From: Dromiciops gliroides
Taxonomy: Eukaryota > Chordata > Mammalia > Microbiotheria > Microbiotheriidae
DNA length: 64,000 bases
Assembly: GCF_019393635.1 (NCBI RefSeq)
Contig: NC_057864.1
Coordinates: forward strand, 477,294,617-477,358,616
Reading direction: 5' to 3'
Within the stretch, counting starts at the first letter, position 1, and each line of letters begins with the position of its first letter. The translations under genes were made by a program, and so were the position numbers. The notes beneath the pieces are model-generated. The model did not search any database. It was given only the letters and a program-made list of their open reading frames with translations, and had not been told where the DNA came from. Shown in pieces: positions 53,093 to 64,000 of this stretch.

Positions 53093-53320
53093 TTAGGGCA
53101 GCTAGTTCATAGAGTACAAGGCCTGGAGTCAGGAAGTCCTGAGTTCAAATCCAACTTCAGATACTAGCTGTGTGACTCTGAGCTTTACCCTGTTTGCCTC
53201 AGTTTCCTCATCTGTAAAATGATCTGGGGAAGGAAAGGGCAAACCACTTCATTATCTTTGCCAAGAAAACCCCAAATGGGGTCACAAAGAGCCAGACGTG
53301 ACTGAACAAAGAAATTGCCT
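53093..53320 (+). mobile_element. Long CORE-SINE (MAR-type)
   Basis: GGGCAGCTAGTTCATAGAGT, GAGTTCAAATCCAACTTC, CAGTTTCCTCATCTGTAAAA, CTTTGCCAAGAAAACCCC and CAGACGTGACTGAACAA. Confidence 0.85.
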
Positions 53321-53749
53321 TGCTAGTTTTCATTTATCTTTAGAAATGTCTAGTTTCTCTATTTTTCTCCAAATATTTTATCTGAAGAAATACAAGAGAC
53401 AGAATGGTTCCTTGTCACGGTGACTCAGCTGACCATGAAGGCCAAAGGAATGTCAAACAAAGCAGAAGGGACCAGGACAGAATAACAAAGAGAAGTGACC
53501 TAAAAGTACCATAAAACCATGATTAGGTTGACAGGAGCTTGGATTAAGTGTATATGTAGGACTCCACCGAACAGATTACTCTGAGTAAATAATGACAAGA
53601 CATTTAGATGGATGAGAGGGGTAAGAAGGTGACTCCTGAAAGCATGATGGAGATGGGAGAAGAAAGGAATGTGAGTCCTGTATTCTGAGGAGATGCTGGA
53701 AGCTGATTTACATTTTGTACAGCAGACAGCCTTATTTTAGCTTGGCAGC

Positions 53750-53905
53750 TTAGGGTCACAGATTACAACTAGAAATGATCTTGGGGAAAATCTAATCTAA
53801 CTCTCTTCTTTTACAGACAAGAAAACCCAGGCCCAGAAAGATCTCCACTTGTCCAAGGTCGCACAAGAAGTGACAGACCTGGGGTTTGAAATCAGGACCC
53901 CACAT
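53750..53905 (-). mobile_element. MIR-type CORE-SINE remnant
   Basis: GGTCACAGATTACAACTAGA, TTTTACAGACAAGAAAACCC and GTGACAGACCTGGGGTTTGA. Confidence 0.6.
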
Positions 53906-54143
53906 TGTTCAGATGTAACCAAAAAGGTAAACTTTACAAATCAGCTCAAGTATTATCAGAATAAAATGATTCAGTCCAGGCACATAAAGCTAGTGCTATA
54001 TGGGCATAAGGAAGCTACTCAAACACATTCAGCTTCTCTCTTTCACTCCTAACCATGGAGAGCCACAACGGGGGAAACTCAGGAAGCAACCCACTGAATG
54101 TGGGGAGGGAACAGAGGGAGAAGAGTCAAGAATGACTTAGTGA

Positions 54144-54294
54144 GGGGGCAGCTGGGTGGCTCAGTGGATAAAGCACTGGCCCTGGATTCAGGAGGACCTG
54201 AGTTCAAATCCAGCTTCAGACACTTGATACTTACTGGCTGTGTGACTCTGGGCAAGTCACTTAACCCTTATTGCCCCCCCACCCCCCCAAAAAA
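54144..54294 (+). mobile_element. MAR1/WSINE1-type SINE
   Basis: GGGGGCAGCTGGGTGGCTCA to a CCCCCCAAAAAA tail. AATGACTT(A/G)GTGA flanks both ends. Confidence 0.92.
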
Positions 54295-54299
54295 TGACT

Positions 54300-54830
54300 T
54301 GGTGATTTTGATGGGCAGAATGAAAGCGCCATTAAGCGAAACAAGGAAGTTGGGAAGTTATTGGAGAAAGAAAAAAAGAGAGCTGAGACAGAGCCTTGGT
54401 GGAGGGCTATACTGAGAGGGTGGGAGGAGGAAGGGGAACTAGAAAAGAGACAGAGAAGCATCAGATAGAGAAGTAGGAGGAAAACCAGCAGAGACCAGTG
54501 AAACTGAAGTCAAGGGATGAGAGGGGATGGAAGAGGGAGCAGTCAGGTGTCAGATGTTACCAAGAGGTCAAGGAGGATGAAAGTTTCTGGATTTGGCAAT
54601 GGGGTCAGGACTGAGAGCAATTTCAATTGGGGAAGATTTTCATGGCAAAGGATGGGTTTGGGAAACGGAGAATAGCCCTTCTTGGACTGAAAGGGGCATG
54701 ATGTAAAAAAAGGCCAGAAAGGTCAAGTTAGGTGCAGATTGTGGAGGGCTTTGAATGTCAAATTAAGTTGGACTTAAGGTATTGAGAGGTAATGGGTTCC
54801 AACTGAGTGTCTTTGGGCAGGAACAAGATG
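54300..54830. other. Unrecognised purine-rich sequence
   Basis: GGAAGAGGGAG-type stretches and no exon. Phrases such as TGTGGAGGGCTTTGAATGTC suggest an old repeat I cannot name. Confidence 0.3.
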
Positions 54831-54834
54831 TGAT

Positions 54835-55010
54835 TGTAGTAGACGGGGTCCTGAGCTTGGAGTTAGGAAGAGCTGGATTCAAATCCCGCCTGTGATTCTC
54901 ACTGGCAGTGTGACCCTGGAGACGTGGCTTAACCTTTCTGAGTTTCAGTTTCCCTATCTGCAAAAAGATGGGGTTGGGCCTGAAGACTGCTGAGGCTTCT
55001 AGGGTCTGTG
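54835..55010 (+). mobile_element. MIR-type CORE-SINE remnant
   Basis: GAGTTAGGAAGAGCTGGATT, CAAATCCCGCCTGTGATTC, GTGTGACCCTGGAGACGTG and TTCCCTATCTGCAAAAAG. Confidence 0.65.
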
Positions 55011-55794
55011 ATCAGATACATGTTGTAGCAAGATGAACATGGCAGCAGGGCTGGATGAGAGTCTGTAACAAACGAGAGCCTGAGTTATGGTGGCAGGGAC
55101 AGCAATGGAGGGGAGTCATTTTCAAAGGGGGGATGGGGTAGAGCTAGACTGACTTAATCAACAAGCATTTAGGTTAATAGTTATGTGCCAGGCATGCTGC
55201 CCACGAGAGACAAAAGCACAAGAGTGTAGCGGTGCCTGGCTCGTCAGGAAGGGGTGGCCGCGAGCTCAGAGGACACCATGAACACCTATAGGGAGGCTAG
55301 CAGGAGGGACGTCGAGGAAGGAGTGACTCTAAGGGCAGAGGCTGAGCTGGGTCAAATGATGCCGCCTTATTTACAGTGACATGACGGCGCCTGCCCAAAG
55401 AGGATCCAATGAGCATTTGCGAGGAGGGCTTCCAGCCCAGGCACTGCCATCATGTGACCAAGGGCCTCTGCTCCTCTCTCCCAGCTTCTGGTGCTTCATC
55501 TATGTGATGTTCTTTATAGAACCTCTAACTTTTGACCCATGACTCCACCATTTCTTCCTGGCTCTAAAGTCTATGACTCGAATTCAGTATGGACACAGAG
55601 ATCACACAAAATCAGCCACTCTCAAGTGCCTCCCATGGGCCTGGCACGGTGCTAGATGCTGGGCTTATGCAGGGGTGCGGCGGATGGAGTGATGGACGAG
55701 GGATCAGGAAGAAGACCTGAGCTCAAACCCTGCTTCAGACACTTGGGCAAGTCGCTTTTCCTTGGTGGGCCTGAAAAATGTCAGGGTTGGACAA

Positions 55795-55995
55795 AGGAGC
55801 AGGGTGGTATAGTCCTGGGGAAAGAACACCAGATTTAGAGCCAGGACCTGGGTTCAAGTCCTGGATCTGCTACTGAGGACCGGTGTGATTTTGGACAACT
55901 GACATCACCTCCTTGGACCTGTTTCCTCATCTTTAAAATGAAGGGGTTGGACTAGGATGGCCTTAGAGCTCTCTTCTAGCTTTATATGTATGAAT
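55795..55995 (+). mobile_element. MIR-type CORE-SINE
   Basis: GGTGGTATAGTCCTGGGGAA, GGGTTCAAGTCCTGGATCTG, TTCCTCATCTTTAAAATGAA and GGTTGGACTAGGATGGCCTT. Confidence 0.75.
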
Positions 55996-56369
55996 TTATG
56001 ATACACTGGGTTTTATGTGACATTTTGGGTTTGTTCCGTGAGTCCCTTGGGGCTATGCAACAGTAGCAGCGATCTAACTTGGCTCATAGCCTCTGCACTC
56101 ACGGGACTGCATCACCTCTAACCTAGACTGTCACAGTAATCTCATAGTCTCTCTGCCTCCAGTCTTTCCCCTCCCCAATCTGAACTTTACACAATTACTA
56201 AAGTGATTTTCCTACCATTCTGGATAGCTTCTGCCTCCCCCACAGGCAGCAGAAATGATCCAGACCTGCTGAGATTCCAGGGATTTCAAATTTCTATTTA
56301 TCTCCCAGGCCAAGGAAATACTGCATGTTTTGGGGACATGGGCAAGACTTTAAAAAGCCATGTGAGGAG

Positions 56370-56455
56370 GGGGAGAGGGAGAAAGAGAAGGAGGAGAGAC
56401 AGAGAGGGTGAGGCAGAAAGAGACAGAAAGATGGAAGAGGAGGAGGAGGAGGAGG
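56370..56455 (+). repeat. Purine-rich (GAG)n tract
   Basis: GGGAGAGGGAGAAAGAGAAG up to GAGGAGGAGGAGGAGG. Confidence 0.7.
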
Positions 56456-56654
56456 ACGATTGGGTTGGTAGCAGCAGCAGAGAGGGCAAAAAGTGGCAGC
56501 AGGTGGGTGGCAGGCTGTTGTGGGAACCTGCATTGCTGGGAAAAGTACAAGTGCTGCAGGGAATTTAGAAGAGCTCATTCTTTTTCTCCTCCTCCCTCGC
56601 CAGCCAAATGCCCATTTCTGAGCTTGTTAGTTTACTCTGCTATCAGTTGTATTT

Positions 56655-58200
56655 TCTTTTTTTTTTTCTATTTTCAAATATTTAATCTTTCCAATTATGT
56701 GTAAAAACAACTCTAAACATTCATTTTTTAAACTTTTGAGTTCCAAATTCTCTCCCTCCCTCCTTCCACTCTCCCTTAAATGAGAAGGCAATTTGATACA
56801 GGTTATACACACACAGTCCTGCAAAACATACTTCCATATTAGTCATGTTGTGAAAGAAAAAGGGCAAAAAAGAAAAAGAAAGTTAGAAAAAAGAGTATGC
56901 TTTAATCTGCATTCAGACTCTAACAGTTCTCTCTCTGGAGGTGTATCCACCTTTTTTCATTTTTCATCATGAATCCTTCAGAATTGTCTTAGATCATTGT
57001 ATTGTTGAGAATAGCTAAGTAATTTATAGTTGATCACTGTACAATATTGCTATTATTGTGTACAATGTTCTCCTGGTTCTGCTTACTTTACTTTGTTCTT
57101 GTAAGTTTTTTTTGGGTTTTTCTGAAAGCATTCTGCTCATTATTTCTCATAGCACAACAATATTTCATCACAATCATATACCACAACTTGTTCAGCCATT
57201 CCCCATAACTTCCAATTCTTTGCCAAAAAAAAAGTTGCTATAAATATTTTTGTACATATAGGTCTTTTCCCCTTTTTTTTTTATTTTTGGGGATATAGAA
57301 CTGGTATTGCTGGGTCAAAGGGTATCTACAGTTTGATTGCTCCTTGGGCATAGTTCCAAATTGTTCTCCAGAATGGTTGGATCAGTTCACAACTCCACCA
57401 ACAGTGATCCAGTGTTCCAGTTTTCCCACATCCCCTCCAATATTTATAATTTTCATTTTCTGTATGTTAAACAATCTGGTAGGTATGAGGTAGTACATCA
57501 GAATTACTTTAATTTGCATTTCTCCAATCAATAGTGATTTAGATAATTTTTAAAAGAGGATTTTTATATAAAAATGCCTGTTTATATTCTTAGACTATTT
57601 ATCAATTGTGGAATGACTTGTATTCTTATAAATTTGACTCAGTTATATATATATATACACATATATATATATAAAAAATATATATATATGAGAAATGAAA
57701 CCTTTATCAGAGAAACTTGCTGTAAAAAATTTCTTCCCAGTTTTCTGCTTTCCTTATAATTTTGGCTGCATTGGTTTTGTTTGTACAAACCTTTTTAAAA
57801 AGTTTAACGTGATCAAAATTATCCATTTTATATCCTGCAATACTCTCTTGTTTTGGTAATAAATTCTTCCCATATCCATAAATATGACAAGTAAACCACT
57901 CCATTCTTCCCTAATTTGATTATGGTATCACTTTTTACACCTAAATCATGAACCCATTTTAATCTTATCTCGGTATACAGTATGAGATATTGGTTTATAT
58001 CTAATTTCTGCCAAACTACTTTCCAGTTTTCCTGGCATGTTTTGTCACATAGTGAGTTCTTGTTCCAAAAGCTTGGATCTTTGTATTTATCAAATACAAG
58101 CTTACTGTGGTCATTTACTACTGTGCATTATGTACCTAATCTATTCCACTGATCCACCAATCTATTTCTTAGCTGTTACCAGATTGATTTGATTATTGCT
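56655..58200 (-). mobile_element. L1 3' half: end of ORF2 plus 3' UTR, inverted
   Basis: On the minus strand 58180-57550 translates in pieces to L1 ORF2 C-terminal sequence; 57904-57710 reads GYKMDNFDHVKLFKKVCTNK and AAKIIRKAENWEEIFYSKFL, matching the KLKxFCTxKxT...WEKIF region. The 3' UTR follows (57540-56655) with TATTGCTGGGTCAAAGGG and TTCAGCCATTCCCC in reverse sense. 5'-truncated near 58200, broken frames, with a (TA)n patch inside. Confidence 0.75.
57640..57692 (+). repeat. (TA)n microsatellite
   Basis: TATATATATATA with one ACAC interruption, inside the L1 fragment. Confidence 0.8.
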
Positions 58201-58418
58201 ACTTTGTGATTCCCCCCATCCACCCCTGCAATCATTTGTATTTTTCAAAAACTAAGCTTGTTTTACTTCCTTTAAACATCTGTGGTTGGACCAGACCTGT
58301 ATTTCCTTGTGTCCCTCTGTTTGGGGCACAAGAGGATGATGAGATGGCTCTGTGGTTTTAGTCACACAGGAGAGTGATGGGAAGCTATTTCCCTGGCTAA
58401 GGGCTGACCATCCTAATC

Positions 58419-58917
58419 TGTTTGTTCCTCTTTAAAGAATTACACCCTCTTGCACACAAAAGCAGTCAGAATAAGATAGTTTATTTGGGGGCTGAGGAAG
58501 GGAAGGGAAACCAAGAGAAATCCTTGGACTTCTCATGGGGAGAGAGGCATGGCACAAAGCACATGGCTCTGAGATACCAATCTCCTCGAGCAGGAGACTG
58601 GCAGGTACTTTTATAGAGGACTGGTGGGGGGGGGTGTGACCATTTGACTGTGGAAGGCTCCGTTAGTGAGGGAGGACCATCCCCCATGGGTGATAGCTGG
58701 GGGCATTGGGTGAGGGGTGGCTGTCTCTCAAGCCATCTCCCTCCCCAGGACATAAAGGAAGCAGCCACAGCTAATCTTATCACCCAGGGTAGAGGGGGCC
58801 TAGAATGAAGGGTGGGGAACTGGTCCCCCTTATCTCTCTGGGCGCATCTGTCCTCTGGTTTAGTTTCTCAAGGAGAAGATTCCTTGATGTGCCCAGGGCC
58901 CACAACATGTTACAGAA
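58419..58917 (-). mobile_element. Solo retroviral-type LTR
   Basis: Minus strand begins TGTTGTGGGCCC (or a few bases earlier, TGTAACATGTT) and ends GGAACAAACA, so TG...CA. It has TATAAAA at 58615-58609 and AATAAA at 58485-58480, about 125 bases apart, the usual U3-R-U5 order. No internal retroviral sequence adjoins. Family not identified; fossil. Confidence 0.6.
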
Positions 58918-58919
58918 TC

Positions 58920-59550
58920 TCTAAGTGGGCAGTGGGGTGGTGGCCTATTTCATGGATCATTTATCAAGTCTTTTGGGTCCCTTGATAAGCTCCCCAAAGC
59001 AGGGCTTTCCCTTTAGACCCTGTGGCAAGCCCTTGAAGTGGTTTAGGGATGGCAAGTAGGACAAATAGGCCACCAGTGACTTCATTCTCCCTTCTAACCT
59101 GACCTCCTAAACCTTGCTATAGTAGAGCGACCCCTAGTGTTACACCACCTCACTCTCTTACTCAATGACTCCTCCCACCACTGTGTCCAAGCAAACTCCT
59201 CTGCTTGGCATGACTCAGAGACCTTCAAACATGGCTCCTGCAGACTTGGTGCTACCAGCTCTCTTTCAAGCACTCGATGGTCCAATTCCTTAAATACATC
59301 ACATTCCATCTCCAGGCTACTTACCTTTGCCCAGGTTCTCCCTTTTCATCTCTGCCCTCTTAGAACCAACCCCTGATCTCCTCTAAAGGTCAGCTCAGAT
59401 GCTCCTCCAACAGGAGACTTCTCCAGATCCTTGCAGCTGCTATTGATTTCCCACCCATTGCCTTTTATTTACTTGAATATACAAATCTATTTTATATCTA
59501 CTTGTTATCTACTTGTATCTATAGAAATACTTTTATATCTGCTTCTATGT
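58920..59550. other. Unrecognised sequence
   Basis: No exon. CTCAGATGCTCCTCC and TCCAGATCCTTGCAGCTGCT (59390-59440) resemble an old CORE-SINE/L2-type 3' end. Confidence 0.3.
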
Positions 59551-59551
59551 G

Positions 59552-59790
59552 TACATGGGCAGCTAGGTGGCACAGCAGATAGAGTGCCAGGCCTAGAGTC
59601 AGGAAGAATCATCTACTTGAGTTAAAATCCAGCCTCAGACACCTACTAGCTGTGTGACCCTAGGCAAGTCATTTGCCTCAGTTTCCTCATCTGTAAAATG
59701 AGCTCTCCAGCTCTCCGCACCAGTATCTCTGCCAAGAAAACCCCAAATGGGGTCACAAAGAATCAGACATGACTGAAAAACAACAACAGA
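59552..59790 (+). mobile_element. Long CORE-SINE (MAR-type)
   Basis: GGGCAGCTAGGTGGCACAGC, TGTGTGACCCTAGGCAAGTC, CTCTGCCAAGAAAACCCC and AATCAGACATGACTGAAAA. Confidence 0.85.
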
Positions 59791-59871
59791 TGTGTTTACA
59801 TGTTTCTTCTCATAGAACGAAAGCTCCTTGAGGGCAGGAACTGTGTATTTTGCCTCTGTGTCCCCAGGCTG

Positions 59872-59873
<2 letters not shown>

Positions 59874-59930
<57 letters not shown>
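59874..59930 (+). repeat. (ATT)n microsatellite
   Basis: About 18 uninterrupted ATT units. Confidence 0.95.
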
Positions 59931-60179
59931 ATGTGACACATAGTAGGGTCTTCATAAATGCTTGTTGCTTGAGTGTCTTCCAGCTGAAGAAAGGTGATGT
60001 GGCCCCATATCGATTATTTATCAAGCAAATATAACCTCTGAGTTGGCCCCCAGTGCCAGCTCTTCTGGAGTCACGGCTCACTAGCCATTGCTGCTGCCCT
60101 GATGTACCCACGGTACAACCTTCCAAAAGGCTGCAGTCCCCACCTTGGCCACTAGAGGGTAGTAAGTCTGTAAGCATTC

Positions 60180-61670
60180 AGCAGATTCCCGGGACTGTGG
60201 GACTTAAACTAGGGGGTGATATTAAAACACTGGAAATCTACAGATCTTGCCTCCGCCCTGAATCTGGAATCTCTCTCCGCCCAGTGACAGGGCCCTTGGA
60301 ATCCCAGCAGAAATCCCACATGCTACAAGAAGCCCTTCCCAGTCCCTCCTCCCCTTCCCTTAGTCCCTACTTAGCTGGCATAGCACGTGTATGTGCGATG
60401 TTATTTACATGTTTTCTGCTCCCATTAACGTGTGAGCTCCCTGAGGGCGGGGGCTGTTTTTAGCCTTTCTCTGTATCCCCAGAATCAGTAGGTGCTTAAT
60501 AAATGTTCAGTGACTGACTGAACATACAGTGGATACAGTTCATTGAATATAGTGAAAATGCAGGGAAGTATGGCAGATGCTCCCACACAGAGGTTTCCTA
60601 TTCTAACCATATTCCCCCAATCCTCTCACCCTCTCAGGTCTCTGGGGTGCTGACGGGATAGTTCTGAGACATCTGTTCCCACAGGTTCTGGAAAGGATTA
60701 AGGAAGGGGGTGTGTGGCGACACCACAATGCAAAACAGGGACGTGCTGTCTTCCCCTCCATCTCACTAGCGGATGTGATTTTTGGTGGGTGCTGGGGCCT
60801 CTCATCTCTGCACCCTTGATTTGAGTGGGCAGTTAGATCTCAAGGGCTCAGGCCAATCATGGAAGCTGTTCCTCCTCTGTGTCCTGCATGGCCACAAGAA
60901 GTCTCTCTCCAGATCCAGGGAAGGAAGTTCCCGTTTCCCAGCTCAGCACATCTGTCCATAGATCCCACCGCTTCATTGTCCTCTGTCTTCCAGAGTATCC
61001 AGCGGCATCTCACAACTTCTGTTCCACTGGTCCTCCTCTCTGAGGGGTCACTTCCAGGGCTCCTCAGATTTCCTCAGAGGCCCAGGGACAGCCCTTGTAT
61101 CCCTCCCACTGCACACAATTTTGCTTTCTCTTTCTCAGTCTCTACTGATAGAGAACAGTTGATCACCATCTTCTGTCTGATCCTGTTTTCATTAAACTGA
61201 GTCATTCCTTCCTGGAGTCAGTCTGAGGGTCTCTTCAGGCCTCTCTGCCTTGGGAAGAGCTGCCTTATGTCACCAGCACCATCAGCCCTACTGACAACAT
61301 CTGCTTTCATTAAGGTAGGCAGATACATAAACAGGATTTGTACAGCTGGAGAGCCAGAAGCAACTGCTGCTTCTCCTTTGGCTTCCTGCCCTCTCCTCTT
61401 GGCTATAACTGGAGGGGAGGGGGGTTTAATTAGGAGGCTTAGGAAGCTGACTCTGCTCACTCCTCCTCTTCTGCCCTCCCCACAGTGAATTCTTCACGAT
61501 CCCTTCCCTGTCCTAAGACTGGAGGGGCCACCAGTTCGACTCCTTGGCTTTACTGTATGATCGGATGGGCAGAAGCATAAACACCAAGGCCAGAACTGAC
61601 TCTCAGTTCACCACGCACATCCCCACAGTGCTGACTTCTGCCTGCACTCTCATGTCATGCCAACAAACCC
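60180..61670. other. STYXL1 upstream intron or flank, unrecognised
   Basis: No exon with STYXL1 homology. TAGGTGCTTAATAAATGTTC (60490-60510) is the usual end of an old L2/CORE-SINE-type repeat. An exon-like splice pair on the minus strand (60638-60704) is listed among findings. Confidence 0.35.
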
Positions 61671-61674
61671 ATGA

Positions 61675-61830
61675 CATAGAGCGGGGGTTGTTCCAGTTTT
61701 CATAGGAGCAAACCGAGGCCCAGAAGGTTAAGGGATTTGCCGGACATCGCACAGCTCTCATGTGAGTAGAGAAAGGAGTCTGACTTAGGTCTTAGGTCCC
61801 GCCTTTCCCATCACACCTTCAGACCTTCAC
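61675..61830 (-). mobile_element. MIR-type CORE-SINE remnant
   Basis: AGCAAACCGAGGCCCAGAAG, GTTAAGGGATTTGCCGG and TCGCACAGCTCTCATG. Confidence 0.6.
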
Positions 61831-62159
61831 AACTGCTGAGAGGAAAAGCTCCACAAAACCACCTCTCAGGGGACCAGCTTTTACTCCTTTCACCTTTGAG
61901 TCAGAGAGAAATATGTTAGACCATGAAAATCACTGCATCCCTCAGGAGGAAATGGAAGGGGAGCAACCAACATCCTTCATGATTCATCCTGTCCCAAGGG
62001 ATCTAATACCAGGAGCCTTTGCAGGGTTTGGGGTGGATATCGTCAGATAGAGCTGACAAATGATTTGGGGGCTGGTGGGAAATCTGAGCCCAGCTGTTGG
62101 CTTACTGATGCCACGAGGACTACTTAGAATGTCCTAATCTCTTTATTACTGTGGACCAT

Positions 62160-62335
62160 AGGAACATAGGTTTAGAGCTAGAAGGAAACGTATAGCGGCC
62201 ATTCAGTCCAACCCACTCATTTTACGGATGAAGAAACTGAGGCTCAGAGAGGTTAAGGGACTTGCCCAAGGTCACCAATGAAGTGTCAGAGCCAGGATTT
62301 GAACTCAGGTCCTCTGATTCCACTGCACCATGATA
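62160..62335 (-). mobile_element. MIR-type CORE-SINE
   Basis: GGTTTAGAGCTAGAAGGAAA, CAGTCCAACCCACTCATTTT, GAAACTGAGGCTCAGAGAGG and AGCCAGGATTTGAACTCAGG. Confidence 0.8.
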
Positions 62336-62711
62336 GGTTATGAGATTTTGACTATGTGGGAATTCGCCCCACCAATACAGATTGCAATCCATCTTAGAGT
62401 CTTGGAGAGTTGTTGGAGCTTAGAAAGGTGCAGTGATCAGCATGTGGCCACAGAACCAGGGTCAGAGGCAAGGTTTGAACCCAAGTCTTCCTTCTATAAA
62501 GTCCAGGTCTCTATCCAATACACAATGTTGCTTTCCCTTTGATGATTAATTATCATAATATGGTAACACTTTGGTTCTCTGGAGACTTCATGGAATGAAT
62601 TATTTTGGATGGCTGGGTTTTCTGGTTGGCAGACACATGCCGCGTTAGCGCAAGTGCTTAAGTCTTCCCCTTCTGAGGATGCAGATTATAACCCCATCCC
62701 TGACTTCTCAT

Positions 62712-63561
62712 TGTAGGAATGATGGAAATTGGGTGAACCACACTGACTCCATTTGGGGACTCCACAGTGGATATAGCTTAGTTCCCTTTCTGTTCAATTA
62801 TGGGTCTAATCCAATTTCTATCTTGTGTGAAAACTTTATTGCATTGTTTAAACCCATCCCTGCATGGCTGAAAAGCTGGACCACCTCTTCCTGCTTCTTA
62901 GACATCCTTAACTAAGGATGTAGGTTATGCTGACCTGAAACTCAGTCAGATCTGAAGATTCATGCAAGGGGTTTTCTCACAATTATACATCTTAAGCAAC
63001 CCTTATGTCTTATCTGAAAACTGGCCCTATGCTGGCCAATCAGCTATTGTTTCCTTGTTCCTTTGACTGAATAGACACTTGGGGGAAGGGGAGGAGGACA
63101 CCACTTTTTCTGATCTCAGGGAACCGCCCCTGTTCACTCTCCACCTCCCAAATGGGAAAGTCCCTAGTCTTTCTTTTTCTTTTTTTTTTTTTTTTTGTGA
63201 GGCAATTGGGGTTAAGTGACTTGCCCAGGGTCACACAGCTAGTAAGTGTTAAGTGTCTGAGGTCAGATTTGAACTCAGGTCCTCCTGAATCCAGGGCAGG
63301 TGCTCTATCCACTGCACCACCTAGCTGCCCCCCTAGTCTTTCAATTAAAAACCAAATTACCTAATCTTGTACCCTGGTTTATATCCTGTTAAATATTCTC
63401 TTTCAATGCATAAAAATCTGTCTCCCTCTCTATTAGGAGTCCAGTGCCAAGCTGAGGAGGTCTGGACCCGATTTGTTATGCAATTGGCATGCATTGCTTA
63501 GTAAATCAATATGCTTGGAAGCCTGAACCTGTTTCCTCAGTCATTTCTTCTTTTACCAGTC
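62712..63561 (+). mobile_element. Likely solo LTR with a SINE inserted
   Basis: The right part (63400-63561) reads like R-U5 of a marsupial LTR: CTCTCTATTAGGAGTCCAGT, CTGAGGAGGTCTGGACCC and TTAGTAAATCAATATGCTTG. The left border is a guess at TG 62712. Without the SINE the length is about 680. No internal region adjoins; fossil, family not identified. Confidence 0.45.
63174..63330 (-). mobile_element. MAR1/WSINE1-type SINE, inverted, inside LTR
   Basis: T-run, GTGAGGCAATTGGGGTTAAG to CACCTAGCTGCCCC. The 12-base target CCCTAGTCTTTC is repeated (63162-63173 and 63331-63342). Confidence 0.92.
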
Positions 63562-64000
63562 AGGTTTTGGCGAAACCGGTCAAGCAGAGTCAGCACTACC
63601 ACTGCCCGTATGGCAGTCTTTCAGAAAAACTCCCCTTTCTCCATGCCACTTTTTTGTGGAAGACAGCCCCCCCACCCCGCCCAGAGGGCAGCCTCCCCCC
63701 CTCAACTTCAGATTTCATCTGCCACACCGTCCTGTGCAATGTTTGTCTCTGTCCTCCTGTGAATGCACCAGAGAGGAGCTGTCCAATGTGCTGGGGGCCT
63801 TCCTGTAGGCCCTTGAACAGTTTTAGGTCCCTGTGACCAGCCATCACTCGGGCTGTGTGACTGACCTGCCCCTTTTCCCTAATCACTTCTTTCCCTGATG
63901 ATGCCTTACACAACGTATTGCACACTGTGGGTCATCCTTGGCACGCTGTGCCCTACTTACACCCTCTGTGTGTCTCTCCATTGGCTTATGGGTCACCCGC
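63562..64000. other. Unrecognised right edge
   Basis: C-rich stretch without recognised exon. It may belong to the element to its left, but I cannot show it. Confidence 0.25.

Noticed and set aside
59635-60177. Minus-strand frame with a long Asn run
   Set aside because: The Asn run is the (ATT)n microsatellite read backwards, joined to SINE sequence.
1-64000. CRISPR array, bacterial operon or toxin-type system
   Set aside because: All supported genes are spliced vertebrate genes, and the repeats are transposons and microsatellites; no regular spacer pattern was seen.

Overview
The window looks like marsupial nuclear DNA. Three vertebrate genes with introns lie in the order POR (+), TMEM120A (-), STYXL1 (-), the neighbour order known from human 7q11.23. 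The surrounding DNA is full of marsupial-type repeats: a young tRNA-derived SINE of the MAR1/WSINE1 kind starting GGGGCAGCTAGGTGG, longer CORE-SINEs, L1 and HAL1-like LINEs, an RTE fragment and solo LTRs. I cannot tell from sequence alone which marsupial it is.

Layout. 1-5503 is a POR intron with LINE tails and SINEs. 5504-17294 holds the last 12 coding exons of POR (559 residues from the FMN domain to the stop); the membrane anchor and the start of the FMN domain lie before the window. The POR poly(A) signal is near 18130. TMEM120A runs the other way, from its start codon at 25390 to its stop at 19056 (12 exons, 342 residues, complete), with its own poly(A) signal near 18655, so the two genes face each other tail to tail with about 0.5 kb between. 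A CpG island with CCAAT and GC boxes (about 25000-25690) marks the TMEM120A promoter. From about 25.8 kb onward the DNA becomes AT-richer and repeat-rich. The last three exons of STYXL1 lie at 45833-45736, 40354-40242 and 31061-30930; its rhodanese-like half must lie beyond the right edge, because I find no matching exon between 45.8 and 64 kb.

Function. POR is the ER flavoprotein that passes electrons from NADPH through FAD and FMN to P450s and haem oxygenase. TMEM120A is a six-helix membrane protein of the nuclear envelope/ER/plasma membrane that binds coenzyme A and was proposed as a mechanosensitive channel. STYXL1 (MK-STYX) is a catalytically dead dual-specificity phosphatase, and the dead signature (Phe-Ser in place of His-Cys) is visible here. 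The three are neighbours, not a pathway.

I see no CRISPR, operon or prokaryote-like system. The most unusual content is in the repeats: a decayed R4/Dong-like LINE in the STYXL1 last intron, a HAL1-like element with recognisable ORF1, an L1 piece that keeps its 5' end but lost its 3' end, a SINE with a 27-bp target duplication, and nested insertions whose order can be read from duplicated target sites.
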